Part shown: in pieces, positions 42,754 to 51,702 of the stretch
Position numbering within the stretch: the first letter of the stretch is position 1
Layout: each line of letters starts with the position of its first letter
Source of the DNA: JAGTVG01 sp965365275
GTDB taxonomy: Bacteria > Bacteroidota > Bacteroidia > Cytophagales > Cyclobacteriaceae
DNA: 64,000 bases
Assembly: GCA_965365275.1 (NCBI GenBank)
Contig: CBDUBA010000005.1
Location: 1-64,000 of the forward strand
Direction of reading: 5' to 3'
Translations under genes and position numbers: made by a program
The notes under the pieces: generated by a model
The model's input: only the letters and a program-made list of their open reading frames with translations
What the model was told of the DNA's origin: nothing
Databases searched by the model: none

Positions 42754-44712
42754 TTAAGTTCCCAATGTTGATGCTGGTTCTTCATGGACATTGACTAAAT
42801 TATTAACCTGCTTTCGGATGTTCAACCGTTTTATTGCTGCATTCAGTATCTTATCAAGCATTTCGGGGTATTCAACACCTCCGAGTGCTGCCATTTTTGC
42901 AAGATGGCCATCCCAGCACCAGCCCGGATTTGGATTAACTTCCAGCAGGCGAGGTGTGCCAATATCATCTAGTCTCCAGTCGAAACGGGCATAATCCCTG
43001 CAATCAAGCCTTTCAAACAATTTGATACAGGAAGCGGTCAGATAACGACGGGTTGCGTCATCAATTACCGCCGGTATAGATTTTACATTCCAATAGGGAG
43101 ATTCCGGGTCCCATTTTGCTTCATACCCACAGATCTTAGGCAACTCAGGGGGTAGGACAGAATAATCTTCCTGGATAATTGGTAGTATTTCATAAGACTC
43201 GGGAGGATTCCCGATAACACCTACACTAATGTCCTGCCCGTTTAGGTATTGCTCAACAACGATGGGTTTATCATACCCTACAGTTTCCCTGGTAAAAACC
43301 AGGGCATTTTCAAGTTCATTAACATTATAACAGACACTATTCTGATTAATCCCAATGCTGGAATCGCCGAAGTTGGGTTTGACAATAACCGGGAATTGAA
43401 TAGCAAGATCATAATAGGTCGTATCTTGTGGATTAATGATATAGCCCTTGGGCACAGGTATATCCAATTCCTGGGCAACTCCCCTAACAAGCGATTTATC
43501 GAAACAATAGGCCAGACATTGCGGATTTCCGCCTGTATATTCATATCCTAGAATTTCCAATAGGGAAGGCACATGCAGTTCCATGGAGGCTTCATTGTAA
43601 AATCCTTCATCACATAGGTTGAGAATGAGATCCACCTCTTTTTTATTCTTTTTCAGGTCATCTATAAGGTTTTGATGATTATCCAGGTAATTGAAGTGAT
43701 AATTTTTCAAACTGGACAATGCTTTTTTAAGCTCATTAATCGTATGATAATCATCATCATCAAATTGGCCATTGGGCTTGATTTTATCAAAAATCCGTGG
43801 ATCTCCCATAACTACAGTTACATTATATTTTCCTGAACTCCTCTTAGCGGTTTTTGTCCAATCTTTGATGATCCGGGCACTGATGAGCATACGCTTCGCC
43901 ATCATGCCAAGGTCCTGATCCCTGGTGGAGGCAGTAAAATGATCAGAATGCATTTCAATATTATCAAAACCCGCTTTTTTCAATAAATCTGATAAGCTGT
44001 CATGGGTATATAATCTTTCCGCATAAAACTGGTCTGCGATCACTCCATTTTTCACATGGGTAATGACCTCTCTTGATATCAGTCGCTCATGGTCCGAAGA
44101 TAGTTCTCTTTCTCTGCAAACGAAGTATTGATTATCAATCCATTCCCAGCTCCTGGGTTGAAAATTCTCCCTCATGTAATTCCCATCTGTTATATCTATG
44201 AGCACTTTCCCTCCGGGTTTTAATACACGACGTACCTGGTTTAACACCCGCATATCATCATTGACTGATTCAAAATATCCAAAGCTGTTGCCAGCAATAA
44301 TCACATAGTCAAAACTGTCATTCGGGAAGGGCAACTTACGGGCATCCCCCTCCTTGAAAACCGCACTGTATCCCATTGATTTATTGATATTTCTGGCCCT
44401 GCTGATAAGGTAGTGTGACCTGTCAATTCCAGTAATATTCGGGTAACCCAGTCGTATGAATTCAAGAGCGTGCCTTCCCTGTCCACAGCATAAGTCGAGA
44501 AGGCTACTTTCATTTTCAGGTTTGAGAATATTCAGGAACAGTTGAACTTCTTCCTGAGTGGCAGCAACATTTTCTACCACATCGCCATCGGTCCTTAGGT
44601 AATTGGCATTGAAGATCTCCTTCCACCAATCAGCCTTTACATAACTCTCCAGGTTTTCCACTGGCCCCAGGATCTCAACGATCTGGCTGGATTTCTTCTT
44701 ATGCAAATTCAT
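42754..44712 (-). CDS. Fusion of SAM methyltransferase and D-Ala-D-Ala-ligase-like ATP-grasp
   Basis: 652 residues. The N-terminal half (about 25-290) is a class I methyltransferase with LLDLCCGQGRHALEF at 71-85, PNDSFDYVIIAGNSFGYF and LKPGGKVLIDITDG. The C-terminal half (about 300-640) is a ligase of the D-alanine-D-alanine-ligase ATP-grasp type: a pre-ATP-grasp domain (LILNLCDEGFYNEASMELH), the ATP lid with KPNFGDSSIGI, VVEQYLNGQDISVGV, DWRLDD and the Mg motif LEVNPNPGW with Glu591, Asn593 and Asn595. The same protein could ligate an amino acid or peptide and methylate the product. It is co-directional with the AstE/AspA-like gene 46 bases upstream. Confidence 0.9.
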   Translation of the reverse strand: MNLHKKKSSQIVEILGPVENLESYVKADWWKEIFNANYLRTDGDVVENVAATQEEVQLFLNILKPENESSLLDLCCGQGRHALEFIRLGYPNITGIDRSHYLISRARNINKSMGYSAVFKEGDARKLPFPNDSFDYVIIAGNSFGYFESVNDDMRVLNQVRRVLKPGGKVLIDITDGNYMRENFQPRSWEWIDNQYFVCRERELSSDHERLISREVITHVKNGVIADQFYAERLYTHDSLSDLLKKAGFDNIEMHSDHFTASTRDQDLGMMAKRMLISARIIKDWTKTAKRSSGKYNVTVVMGDPRIFDKIKPNGQFDDDDYHTINELKKALSSLKNYHFNYLDNHQNLIDDLKKNKKEVDLILNLCDEGFYNEASMELHVPSLLEILGYEYTGGNPQCLAYCFDKSLVRGVAQELDIPVPKGYIINPQDTTYYDLAIQFPVIVKPNFGDSSIGINQNSVCYNVNELENALVFTRETVGYDKPIVVEQYLNGQDISVGVIGNPPESYEILPIIQEDYSVLPPELPKICGYEAKWDPESPYWNVKSIPAVIDDATRRYLTASCIKLFERLDCRDYARFDWRLDDIGTPRLLEVNPNPGWCWDGHLAKMAALGGVEYPEMLDKILNAAIKRLNIRKQVNNLVNVHEEPASTLGT

Positions 44713-44758
44713 TATATCTTATGATTTAGTTTATTAAATTCAATTGTGTATGACCTTT

Positions 44759-45799
44759 TCATGTTTTGTCAATCCCGAATGCCATAACAGGAAATCCTGG
44801 GAATGACAATGATGTATCAGAACACCCTAAAACCAATCCATCATGCACTGCATGAAGTGACTCCTGTTTTTTGCCGAACACATTATAGATCCTGGCAATC
44901 ATTTGGCCTAATTGTACAGTTTCTCCTGCAGCGGTATAAAATCGAATTATTCCACTGGTGGAACTCAAGGGCATCTGACTGTAATTCAGGATCCTATTAG
45001 ACATCTTAGCCTGATGGTTTGGTGAAGTACCAACTGGTTGTTTTACCATGCCAATAGACTGTAGCAGGCCGAATATGGCGTTTACACCTGTCTCAATGTT
45101 CTTTTCATTGACATAATTGGAAGCTCCCAGTTCAAGTGTTAATGCTGGAATACCATTTTGGATTAGCCTTCCGGTGAGCGATCCTGCCAAATGTTCCGAA
45201 TCCCTAATTACAGGGAAGCCCAAAGCAAATGCATATTCTTTTATCCGTTTTACGATTTGGGGATCATTGGAGGATTCAAAATCCTTGTCCAGCAAGGTGT
45301 AAGGGATAGACCTGATCCAGTCATTATGAAGATCAAGAACCAGATCTGGGTGTTCATCCATTATTGTATTGTAAATGATGGCCGCAATTCTTTCACCCAG
45401 AGAACCACGCTCATTACCAGGGAATAACCTGTTAAGATCTTCCCTGGAATAAGGAACAAATCTTGTTTTTTGTTCAAAACCAAATGGATTCACAATGGGA
45501 AAGGCATGTACTTTGCCGAATTGGATTTCCCTTTTCAATAGTTTGAACAATTCCTGAATGATCACAGTTCCCGCTATCTCATCTCCATGAATACAAGCAG
45601 TCATCCATATCACGGGGCCCGGATTCCCGGAATCTATCATCATTACAGGTATTCTTCTCTTCGAAAGATCAGTACCCGTAACAAGTTTTATAAAATGATA
45701 TTTGACTGTAATCCGATTGCGCCTATATATATTCGTCCCTTGCAATGGCATTTTTGTTACTACTCTGTAATCCGCCAATTCTATTGTTGGTGATTTCAA
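44759..45799 (-). CDS. Succinylglutamate desuccinylase/aspartoacylase-family zinc hydrolase
   Basis: 346 residues, M14-like fold. Zinc ligands are His71 and Glu74 (CIHGDE) and His158 (LVLDLHND); the catalytic Glu is in TLELGAS (Glu223). The C-terminal region (from about 270) is a beta domain with VQLGQMIARIYNVFG. Family members remove acyl groups from amino acids or cleave small amides (AstE, AspA), and relatives occur beside ATP-grasp ligases as partners that trim or recycle the product. Here it lies 46 bases before the methyltransferase/ATP-grasp fusion and 95 after mgtE. Confidence 0.88.
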   Translation of the reverse strand: MKSPTIELADYRVVTKMPLQGTNIYRRNRITVKYHFIKLVTGTDLSKRRIPVMMIDSGNPGPVIWMTACIHGDEIAGTVIIQELFKLLKREIQFGKVHAFPIVNPFGFEQKTRFVPYSREDLNRLFPGNERGSLGERIAAIIYNTIMDEHPDLVLDLHNDWIRSIPYTLLDKDFESSNDPQIVKRIKEYAFALGFPVIRDSEHLAGSLTGRLIQNGIPALTLELGASNYVNEKNIETGVNAIFGLLQSIGMVKQPVGTSPNHQAKMSNRILNYSQMPLSSTSGIIRFYTAAGETVQLGQMIARIYNVFGKKQESLHAVHDGLVLGCSDTSLSFPGFPVMAFGIDKT

Positions 45800-45894
45800 A
45801 TTTTATACTAATCCAATGATTAGACGTAAAATTTTCAATAAGTCACATGGAATTGTGATTAATTTTGGGCCATTAATCTTCACGGGAAGGAGCA

Positions 45895-47253
45895 TCAAAT
45901 GCCAAGATGAACCAGTGCAATGCTAGCGAAAGTTAAAGCCAGAAAGAATCCGATCATATCAGTCACAGTAGTTAGAATAGGACTCGAAGCCAGGGCGGGA
46001 TCCACTCCCCATCTTTTTAACAGTAACGGGATGGTACCTCCCAACGAAACGGCGATCAATGTGTTAATGCCGAGTGCTCCGCCAACAACCAATCCCAGAT
46101 ATACATTCCCTTTCCATAAATAAGCAGCGAGGCCAATCAACAACCCTAAAACGAAACCATTAATCAATCCCACGGAGACCTCTTGTAGCCATACCCTCAC
46201 TACTTCGTTCGGTTTAACCAATCCCAGGGAAAGTTCCCGCATGCTTACTGCAATGGCCTGATTCCCCGAACACCCGCTCATATCGGATATGATCGGCAAA
46301 AAGACGGCCAGCGCAATCACTGAACTAAGGGTATCCTGATAAAAGGCAATTACACTTGCAGCAATTATATTTAGAAATATATTTACACTGAGCCAGGATA
46401 GGCGACGTCCCGATCGTCTGAATAATGGAAATGAACGCAGTTCCTCTCCCCCCACGATACCCTGTGTCTGTAAAAGATTCATATTCGCTTTTTCTGCTTC
46501 AGCTTCCAGTACACTTTTTCTTAATACCACACCAACAAGCTGGTCATTATCATCCAGAACCGGGACACCATAGTAATCATAATTATTGAAGAAACTGATC
46601 AGATCGTCAATGGAAGCACTATCTCTTACCCAACGGGTATCCCTAATTGCTATCTCTGCAAGTCGGGTATCTTCCGGCGATAGAATAAGCGTATGTATCT
46701 GTAATACACCCAACAGAATATCTCCTGATACCACATAGATATACTTAAGGCTGTAGTATTTAATTTGATCAGCATTATCCTTAAAGTATTGTATGACATT
46801 ATGGACTGTCATGTCCTCATCAAAGGATAAATATTCTGTTATCATCATCCCTCCGGCGGTGTCGGGACCATATTTAATCAACTTCCTAACACTGCTGGCT
46901 TCCTCAGGTTCCATTTTATGGATGATTGCTTCGGCATCTTTCTTATCAAGATCAGATAGAATATCTGCCTGTTCGTCGCTCTGCATTTCATTCAATATTG
47001 CCGCAGCTTCACTTGCCTGAAGGTTATCGATAATATCGACAGCTTGAGTATCATGTATATCGTCAATGATATCCGCCGCTTCCTGCGGTGATATGAGGGT
47101 CATAAGTTTTAGCTGATCTTCTTTTTTCAAACGGTTTATTGACCTTACAACCTCTTCCGTTTCGAGCAAACTTAAATAATGTTGAACCTTTTCCGGATCA
47201 TCTGAGCGGATTAAGGTCAGAAGCTTTTCCCAGGGTCTATCAATAGTACTCAT
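45895..47253 (-). CDS. mgtE: Magnesium transporter MgtE
   Basis: 452 residues in the standard order: cytoplasmic helical N domain (about 1-130, acidic with DIIDDIHDTQ and LNEMQSDEQADIL repeats), paired CBS domains (about 135-260), a plug helix, and five membrane helices (about 275-450) with the conserved motif SSPILTTVTDMIGFFLAL. It imports Mg2+; the N and CBS domains close the pore when cytoplasmic Mg2+ is high. Its upstream region of 325 bases is shared with the divergent sulfatase. The following ATP-grasp enzyme needs Mg-ATP, but a functional link is only speculation. Confidence 0.96.
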   Translation of the reverse strand: MSTIDRPWEKLLTLIRSDDPEKVQHYLSLLETEEVVRSINRLKKEDQLKLMTLISPQEAADIIDDIHDTQAVDIIDNLQASEAAAILNEMQSDEQADILSDLDKKDAEAIIHKMEPEEASSVRKLIKYGPDTAGGMMITEYLSFDEDMTVHNVIQYFKDNADQIKYYSLKYIYVVSGDILLGVLQIHTLILSPEDTRLAEIAIRDTRWVRDSASIDDLISFFNNYDYYGVPVLDDNDQLVGVVLRKSVLEAEAEKANMNLLQTQGIVGGEELRSFPLFRRSGRRLSWLSVNIFLNIIAASVIAFYQDTLSSVIALAVFLPIISDMSGCSGNQAIAVSMRELSLGLVKPNEVVRVWLQEVSVGLINGFVLGLLIGLAAYLWKGNVYLGLVVGGALGINTLIAVSLGGTIPLLLKRWGVDPALASSPILTTVTDMIGFFLALTFASIALVHLGI

Positions 47254-47578
47254 TATTATTTTTTTTGAGTCAATCCTTAAATGAAATTTCGGGCTAATTC
47301 GTCCAGCAGATCCACTTATCAGATAGTTGTCAGAATCCAGAATAAAGTATGAATTTTATTTAAATAATCTACGATTTGATTATGAAATAATTCAGGTTCA
47401 TAGTAAATTTTGATTTCCTTACAGATATAAAGGAAAAGTCAGCCTGAATGCAAAAGCTGAACTATAATTGCGGATCTGAGCCCTAAACATGATTTTGAGG
47501 ATGTGATCCCAATAAAACTTTTTCTTGAAACAACAGTTCCAATCAAAATGGAATTGCTATTTAAATTGTAATTAACAT
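47254..47578. other. Intergenic region between mgtE and the second sulfatase
   Basis: 325 bases between divergent genes. The sequence is AT-rich with no open frame on either strand that looks like a gene. A run of T near 47264 and short runs of A/T elsewhere are the only visible features. I found no riboswitch-like structure or clear TAnnTTTG box by eye, although both genes must have promoters here. Confidence 0.6.
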
Positions 47579-49195
47579 ATGATAAAGTCAAAAGCACAGT
47601 TACTCTTCATCCTGATTACAGTCATTTCCTCTTGTTATCCCATTTCAGTTACAAAAACGAAATGGCGAATAAAATGGGATAAAGAGCTGAAAAATGGTAA
47701 AGCCGAATTCTTAGCTGATCAGAAATCGGCTGAAAGAAAACAAAAACCGCCCAATGTAGTGGTTATCGTGGCAGATGATCTGGGAAAATATGAAGTTTCA
47801 GCCTATGGAGTGGATCATATCTCCACACCAAATATTGACAGACTGGGATATGAAGGGGTGATATTCGATGAAGGATATGTTACAGCGCCTACCTGTGCAC
47901 CATCCAGGGCCGGGATCATGACTGGAAGGGTCCAGAACCGGTATGGATTCGAGACCCAGATCATGGAACATTACCCCACGAACATGATCGAATATATGTC
48001 TGGAAAATATCTAACCAATACGGGTGATTTTGTTATCAAGGCGAAACCTGATTTTCCCGCGGAATGGCAGGTTCGCAAGCAAGGCGTACCTCCTACCGAG
48101 ATCACTATGGCAGAAATGTTTAAAAGGATGGGCTACGTTACGGGCATTACGGGTAAGTGGCATCTTGGCATTTCAAGGCACAACCTCCCTATGAACAGGG
48201 GATTCGATTACCAATATGGGTTTTACGGAGCCTTTTCTCTGTATACGCCAGATAAACACTGGAGCCATGTCATTAACCATGAACATGAATCTTTCAGTGC
48301 CCAGCACCAGTGGAATATGGGGCGCTACGGGGAAGCTGCCATTATGGAAATGGGTGAAGAAGTCTATGAAGAAAGGTACCTGACCTTCGCTTTCCGGGAT
48401 AAGGCGATGGAATTCATTGAAAAAAATAAAGACGATCCTTTCTTTCTGTATTGTACCTTTTCTGCCCCTCATGTCCCTTTCCAGGCACCGGTGGACTATT
48501 ATTGCATGTATGAACACGTGGAAGATGATAACAAAAGGGTCTATTATGCCATGATATCCGCATTGGATGATGCCATTGGCGCTCTACATCAGAAAATTAA
48601 AGACCTCGGACTTGAGGAAAATACCATTATTTATCTTCTGAGCGATAATGGGGGTGCATCGTATACAAAAGCCACAGATAACGGACCTTTGAAAGGTGGA
48701 AAGCTGACCCAGTTCGAAGGGGGCATCAATGTGCCTTTCATGATGAAATGGAAAGGGAAAATCCCGGCGGGCTCCAGGTACAAATACCCGGTCTCATCAG
48801 CCGATATATTTGTTACCTCGGTGATCAATGCCGGTGGACAACTGCCGGATGACCGAGAATATGATGGCGTAGACCTGATGCCATTTATTACCGGTAGGAA
48901 CAATGACCGGCCGCATGACCATTTGTTCTGGAGGGCCGATCATATCTGGGCCATCAGAGATGGGGATTATAAACTGATCCTGAGTACCCGGGATGGCTGG
49001 GCCGAATTGTATGACCTTACAAAAGACAAATCCGAAGAATTCAACCTGAAAGAACAGATGCCTGATCTTTTTGAACAATTGCGCACAACCCATGAAAAAT
49101 GGCAAAAGGAAAATTTACCTGAAAAACCCATGTGGCCCCGCATCATGGACAAGAAGTTCGTATTGTATGGAAAAGAATACCTGTTCCCGGCATAA
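47579..49195 (+). CDS. Exported sulfatase (type I, Cys-type)
   Basis: 538 residues with lipobox ITVISSCYP (Cys19). The sulfatase core starts VVIVADDLGKYEVSAYG with the metal-binding Asp66 and Asp67, and the activation motif C106-A-P-S-R110 is present with the following GIMTGR. Later motifs TGITGKWHLGIS, LLSDNGGAS and GGKLTQFEGGINVPFMMKW are conserved arylsulfatase elements. An N-terminal basic stretch (about 25-55) separates the lipobox from the core. It resembles the sulfatases acting on marine or host sulfated polysaccharides, with unknown substrate. It is 11 bases upstream of an outer-membrane barrel gene. Confidence 0.92.
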   Translation: MIKSKAQLLFILITVISSCYPISVTKTKWRIKWDKELKNGKAEFLADQKSAERKQKPPNVVVIVADDLGKYEVSAYGVDHISTPNIDRLGYEGVIFDEGYVTAPTCAPSRAGIMTGRVQNRYGFETQIMEHYPTNMIEYMSGKYLTNTGDFVIKAKPDFPAEWQVRKQGVPPTEITMAEMFKRMGYVTGITGKWHLGISRHNLPMNRGFDYQYGFYGAFSLYTPDKHWSHVINHEHESFSAQHQWNMGRYGEAAIMEMGEEVYEERYLTFAFRDKAMEFIEKNKDDPFFLYCTFSAPHVPFQAPVDYYCMYEHVEDDNKRVYYAMISALDDAIGALHQKIKDLGLEENTIIYLLSDNGGASYTKATDNGPLKGGKLTQFEGGINVPFMMKWKGKIPAGSRYKYPVSSADIFVTSVINAGGQLPDDREYDGVDLMPFITGRNNDRPHDHLFWRADHIWAIRDGDYKLILSTRDGWAELYDLTKDKSEEFNLKEQMPDLFEQLRTTHEKWQKENLPEKPMWPRIMDKKFVLYGKEYLFPA

Positions 49196-49206
49196 ACACA
49201 TCGAAA

Positions 49207-49815
49207 ATGAAAAAGATTATAATAATTTTACTTTTAATCATACCGGCATCTTCCTTTGCCCAGGTACCCAAGATGTATGTTAAGATCTTTGGGGGGATTA
49301 ATTCAACCATTCTGTCTTACAGGGTTGAGGATGTGGACTCAGATAATCTTATCGGATGGCAGGTGGGCGGGAGCTTTCGTGTGGATAAGCGCAAAGCTTT
49401 TCTTGAAACGGGTCTGACCTTTATTGATTATGGACTCAGTGTTTCTCTGACGGATAGTGCTGATCTAGATTTCGATGATGAGACCATCAGTATACAGATG
49501 CGGGCACTGGACTGGCCAATACTGCTGGGTTACATTCCTGTGAAAACACCGGTCTTTAAATGGTTTGTCTACGGTGGATTGGTCAACCGGTTCAGCCTGA
49601 AAGGCAGGTATAATGTATTTGGTGAGGAAGGAACATTTAAACCTAAAGAAGCCCAGCTGCATTTTTATAACCTTGGGGCTCGATTCGGAACTCAATTTGA
49701 TGTGGCGATGTTCAATTTCGACCTGAATTATACCATAGGTATTACAAATGGTTTCAGGGAAAGAACCAGAACAAACACCCATACTTTCCAGTTTTGCGTC
49801 GGATTTCTGTTTTAG
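49207..49815 (+). CDS. Small outer-membrane beta-barrel protein
   Basis: The start at 49207 (202 residues) gives a clean signal peptide (MKKIIIILLLIIPASSFAQ); an in-frame ATG at 49132 would lie inside the sulfatase gene and add 25 unlikely residues. The mature part alternates aromatic-rich strands (GWQVGGSFRVDKRKAFLETGLTF, FKWFVYGGLVNRFSLKG, HFYNLGARFGTQFDV, FNFDLNYTIGITNGF) and ends in FQFCVGFLF, the C-terminal Phe typical of barrel proteins. It belongs to the PorT-like/small OmpA-like barrel group. It is 11 bases downstream of the sulfatase and may help with uptake or anchoring. Confidence 0.85.
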   Translation: MKKIIIILLLIIPASSFAQVPKMYVKIFGGINSTILSYRVEDVDSDNLIGWQVGGSFRVDKRKAFLETGLTFIDYGLSVSLTDSADLDFDDETISIQMRALDWPILLGYIPVKTPVFKWFVYGGLVNRFSLKGRYNVFGEEGTFKPKEAQLHFYNLGARFGTQFDVAMFNFDLNYTIGITNGFRERTRTNTHTFQFCVGFLF

Positions 49816-49838
49816 TTTGGCCAATTTCCCAAACCAAA

Positions 49839-50819
49839 TCAGGGAAGCAACACGCGGTCGACCTGGTGAATGATGCCATTTGCCGCCTGGATATCCCGGA
49901 TAGTGAGGTTAGCCAGCTTTTTAGATGGCCCAGAAACCGACCATTCCGGATAATCTATCTGAACAGTAATTTCCCGGTCAGATTCTGTAATCAGGCTGGT
50001 ATCCTTCTTTAGACTATTCAATACAATGTTATGATGAATAACCAAATGATTCCCCAGGATATTGTTCAGTAATTCCGATGGGATATCATAAACGGTTTTC
50101 CAGGAAGGATTTGTTCCTAAAAAAGAAAGAATGGCCTTATTGGTCGGTGCAAACAAGGTAACCGGATCCTCATTTGATATTGAATTTATTAAGTCCCGGT
50201 CCAGATCGTCGCGTTCAAGTATCTCTTTTAAAAGTGAGAAATCCTTGTTGACTGAAAGATGATCCAGCATTGACGGGATTGTCAGTATCGTTTTAATACT
50301 TTGTATATATCCATTTGAAGTTGCCAGATCAGGTTCATCTATAGTATTCAATCCATTGATCAGGAAAACATCTGGTTTCTCTATATATAAGTCAATTGGA
50401 TTACCTGTCGTCCTTTCAGGCAACAAGGATGCATGATATCCCGGTGGAATATCCGCTAAGGTCCATTTCCCTTGTATAAAATGATATCGGAGAATATCTG
50501 CCAGCTTGTCTTTAGGGTATTCATCCAGATGCTTGATCATGTTTTCAGCTCGGAATATTGTAAATGAAGCCTGAACAGGGGCAAATACAGTATATGGCCC
50601 ATTTTCTGCCATCAGGTGGGTTAAATGGGTTTTATCAAGCGCATACATAAAATCTTCGAAATATGGAAGTGCTACTCCCAGATCCAGCAAGTCGGTATCG
50701 GGTTCATCAAATGACCTTGGATCAGGGGGCGCATCCTGAACAGGCGGAATGCACGATGTAAAAAATGATATCAGTACTAAAACAAGGTATGAATGCCGAA
50801 TTTTTCGCATCAAGCACAT
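49839..50819 (-). CDS. Two-domain fasciclin (FAS1) lipoprotein
   Basis: 326 residues with lipobox ISFFTSCIPP (Cys around 23). Two FAS1 modules follow at about 45-180 and 185-326: LPYFEDFMYALDKTHLTHLMAENGPYTVFAPVQASF and FSLLKEILERDDLD... PVTLFAPTNKAILSF mark the H1 box positions, and the H2-like YHFIQGKWTL and LGNHLVIHHNIV follow. FAS1 domains mediate adhesion and carbohydrate or protein binding. It converges with the barrel gene, its stop being 23 bases away. Confidence 0.9.
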   Translation of the reverse strand: MCLMRKIRHSYLVLVLISFFTSCIPPVQDAPPDPRSFDEPDTDLLDLGVALPYFEDFMYALDKTHLTHLMAENGPYTVFAPVQASFTIFRAENMIKHLDEYPKDKLADILRYHFIQGKWTLADIPPGYHASLLPERTTGNPIDLYIEKPDVFLINGLNTIDEPDLATSNGYIQSIKTILTIPSMLDHLSVNKDFSLLKEILERDDLDRDLINSISNEDPVTLFAPTNKAILSFLGTNPSWKTVYDIPSELLNNILGNHLVIHHNIVLNSLKKDTSLITESDREITVQIDYPEWSVSGPSKKLANLTIRDIQAANGIIHQVDRVLLP

Positions 50820-50942
50820 TTTATTTCATTATTGAGAAAGGCAATTAACAAGTATATAAAAAAAATGAGAGTTTTGCTATTTGATACTATATTTTCGAAT
50901 GAATAGTTTGCAATTTGACATTCAAATTTCTTGTCACGGAGA

Positions 50943-51701
50943 TTATAAAATATAAGGAATTATAGCCTTTCGATCCTTTGGATAATCATCAAATGTCTGA
51001 TTATACCATTTATGATTATCAATGGCCCTGGGTACGAGGTTCGCAAAAGTCCAGATGAAAAATGAAAAGCCCGGCAGGCCAACTGCCATAATAGCAAATC
51101 CAAGCCATTCGATCAACTCTCCAAAATAGTTGGGAGACGAGACATATTTAAACATGCCTCCATAAGGTATGGCATAACCGCTGCTTGTGTTCTTACGGAG
51201 ATTGATAAGGATCTGGTCAGAACGTAAGTTGATGAATGCACCTGCAAAAAACATTATCAATCCTAGTATAAAAAAGATATTGGTAAAAGTATAATGATGC
51301 AGACTCCCGGCATAATTTCCCAGGTAATATCCATTGAAAAAACCATTCCCAATATTGAAAACCACAGCCATTAAAGCCACTGCAAAGGGCATCTTCTTTT
51401 TTCTTGAGGTAATCCTGAATGGATATATAAACGTCCGGTGGAAATAATGCAAAACCCATAAGGCAGCTAAGAACCATATTACAGCATTTTTCATACCTTC
51501 GCCGGTTATAACAAAATACATGACCAAAACAGGGGATGGCAACTCCATAATAATCCATCCAAGCCAGTTTGGGATCTCAGGTCCCCAGTTCTTTCTAACA
51601 AAACGGCCATACGGTGCTGAGATAAAGAAAAGAGAAATAAATGTTATAATAGCCAATCCTATCCAGGCATATAGCAATATGTTAAATAGTGAATAATCCA
51701 T
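50943..51701 (-). CDS. Steroid 5-alpha-reductase family membrane protein
   Basis: 252 residues with about six membrane helices. The C-terminal half carries the 3-oxo-5-alpha-steroid 4-dehydrogenase signature: MFKYVSSPNYFGELIEWLGFA followed by FANLVPRAIDNHKWYNQTF and a YPKDRKAIIPYIL end. The family reduces a C=C bond conjugated to a keto group using NADPH, in steroids, polyprenols or enoyl lipids. It lies one base after an SDR gene that could supply or use the 3-keto substrate, so the two probably work as a pair on a sterol-like or isoprenoid molecule. The substrate is inferred. Confidence 0.88.
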   Translation of the reverse strand: MDYSLFNILLYAWIGLAIITFISLFFISAPYGRFVRKNWGPEIPNWLGWIIMELPSPVLVMYFVITGEGMKNAVIWFLAALWVLHYFHRTFIYPFRITSRKKKMPFAVALMAVVFNIGNGFFNGYYLGNYAGSLHHYTFTNIFFILGLIMFFAGAFINLRSDQILINLRKNTSSGYAIPYGGMFKYVSSPNYFGELIEWLGFAIMAVGLPGFSFFIWTFANLVPRAIDNHKWYNQTFDDYPKDRKAIIPYIL

Positions 51702-51702
51702 G

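Noticed and set aside
32642..49195. A polysaccharide utilisation locus around the sulfatases
   Set aside because: No SusC/SusD pair, no hybrid two-component sensor and no glycoside hydrolase cluster accompany them; the two sulfatases are 13 kb apart in different operons.
49132..49206. An earlier start for the outer-membrane barrel gene inside the sulfatase
   Set aside because: The added residues are hydrophilic and block the signal peptide; the ATG at 49207 gives a typical one.
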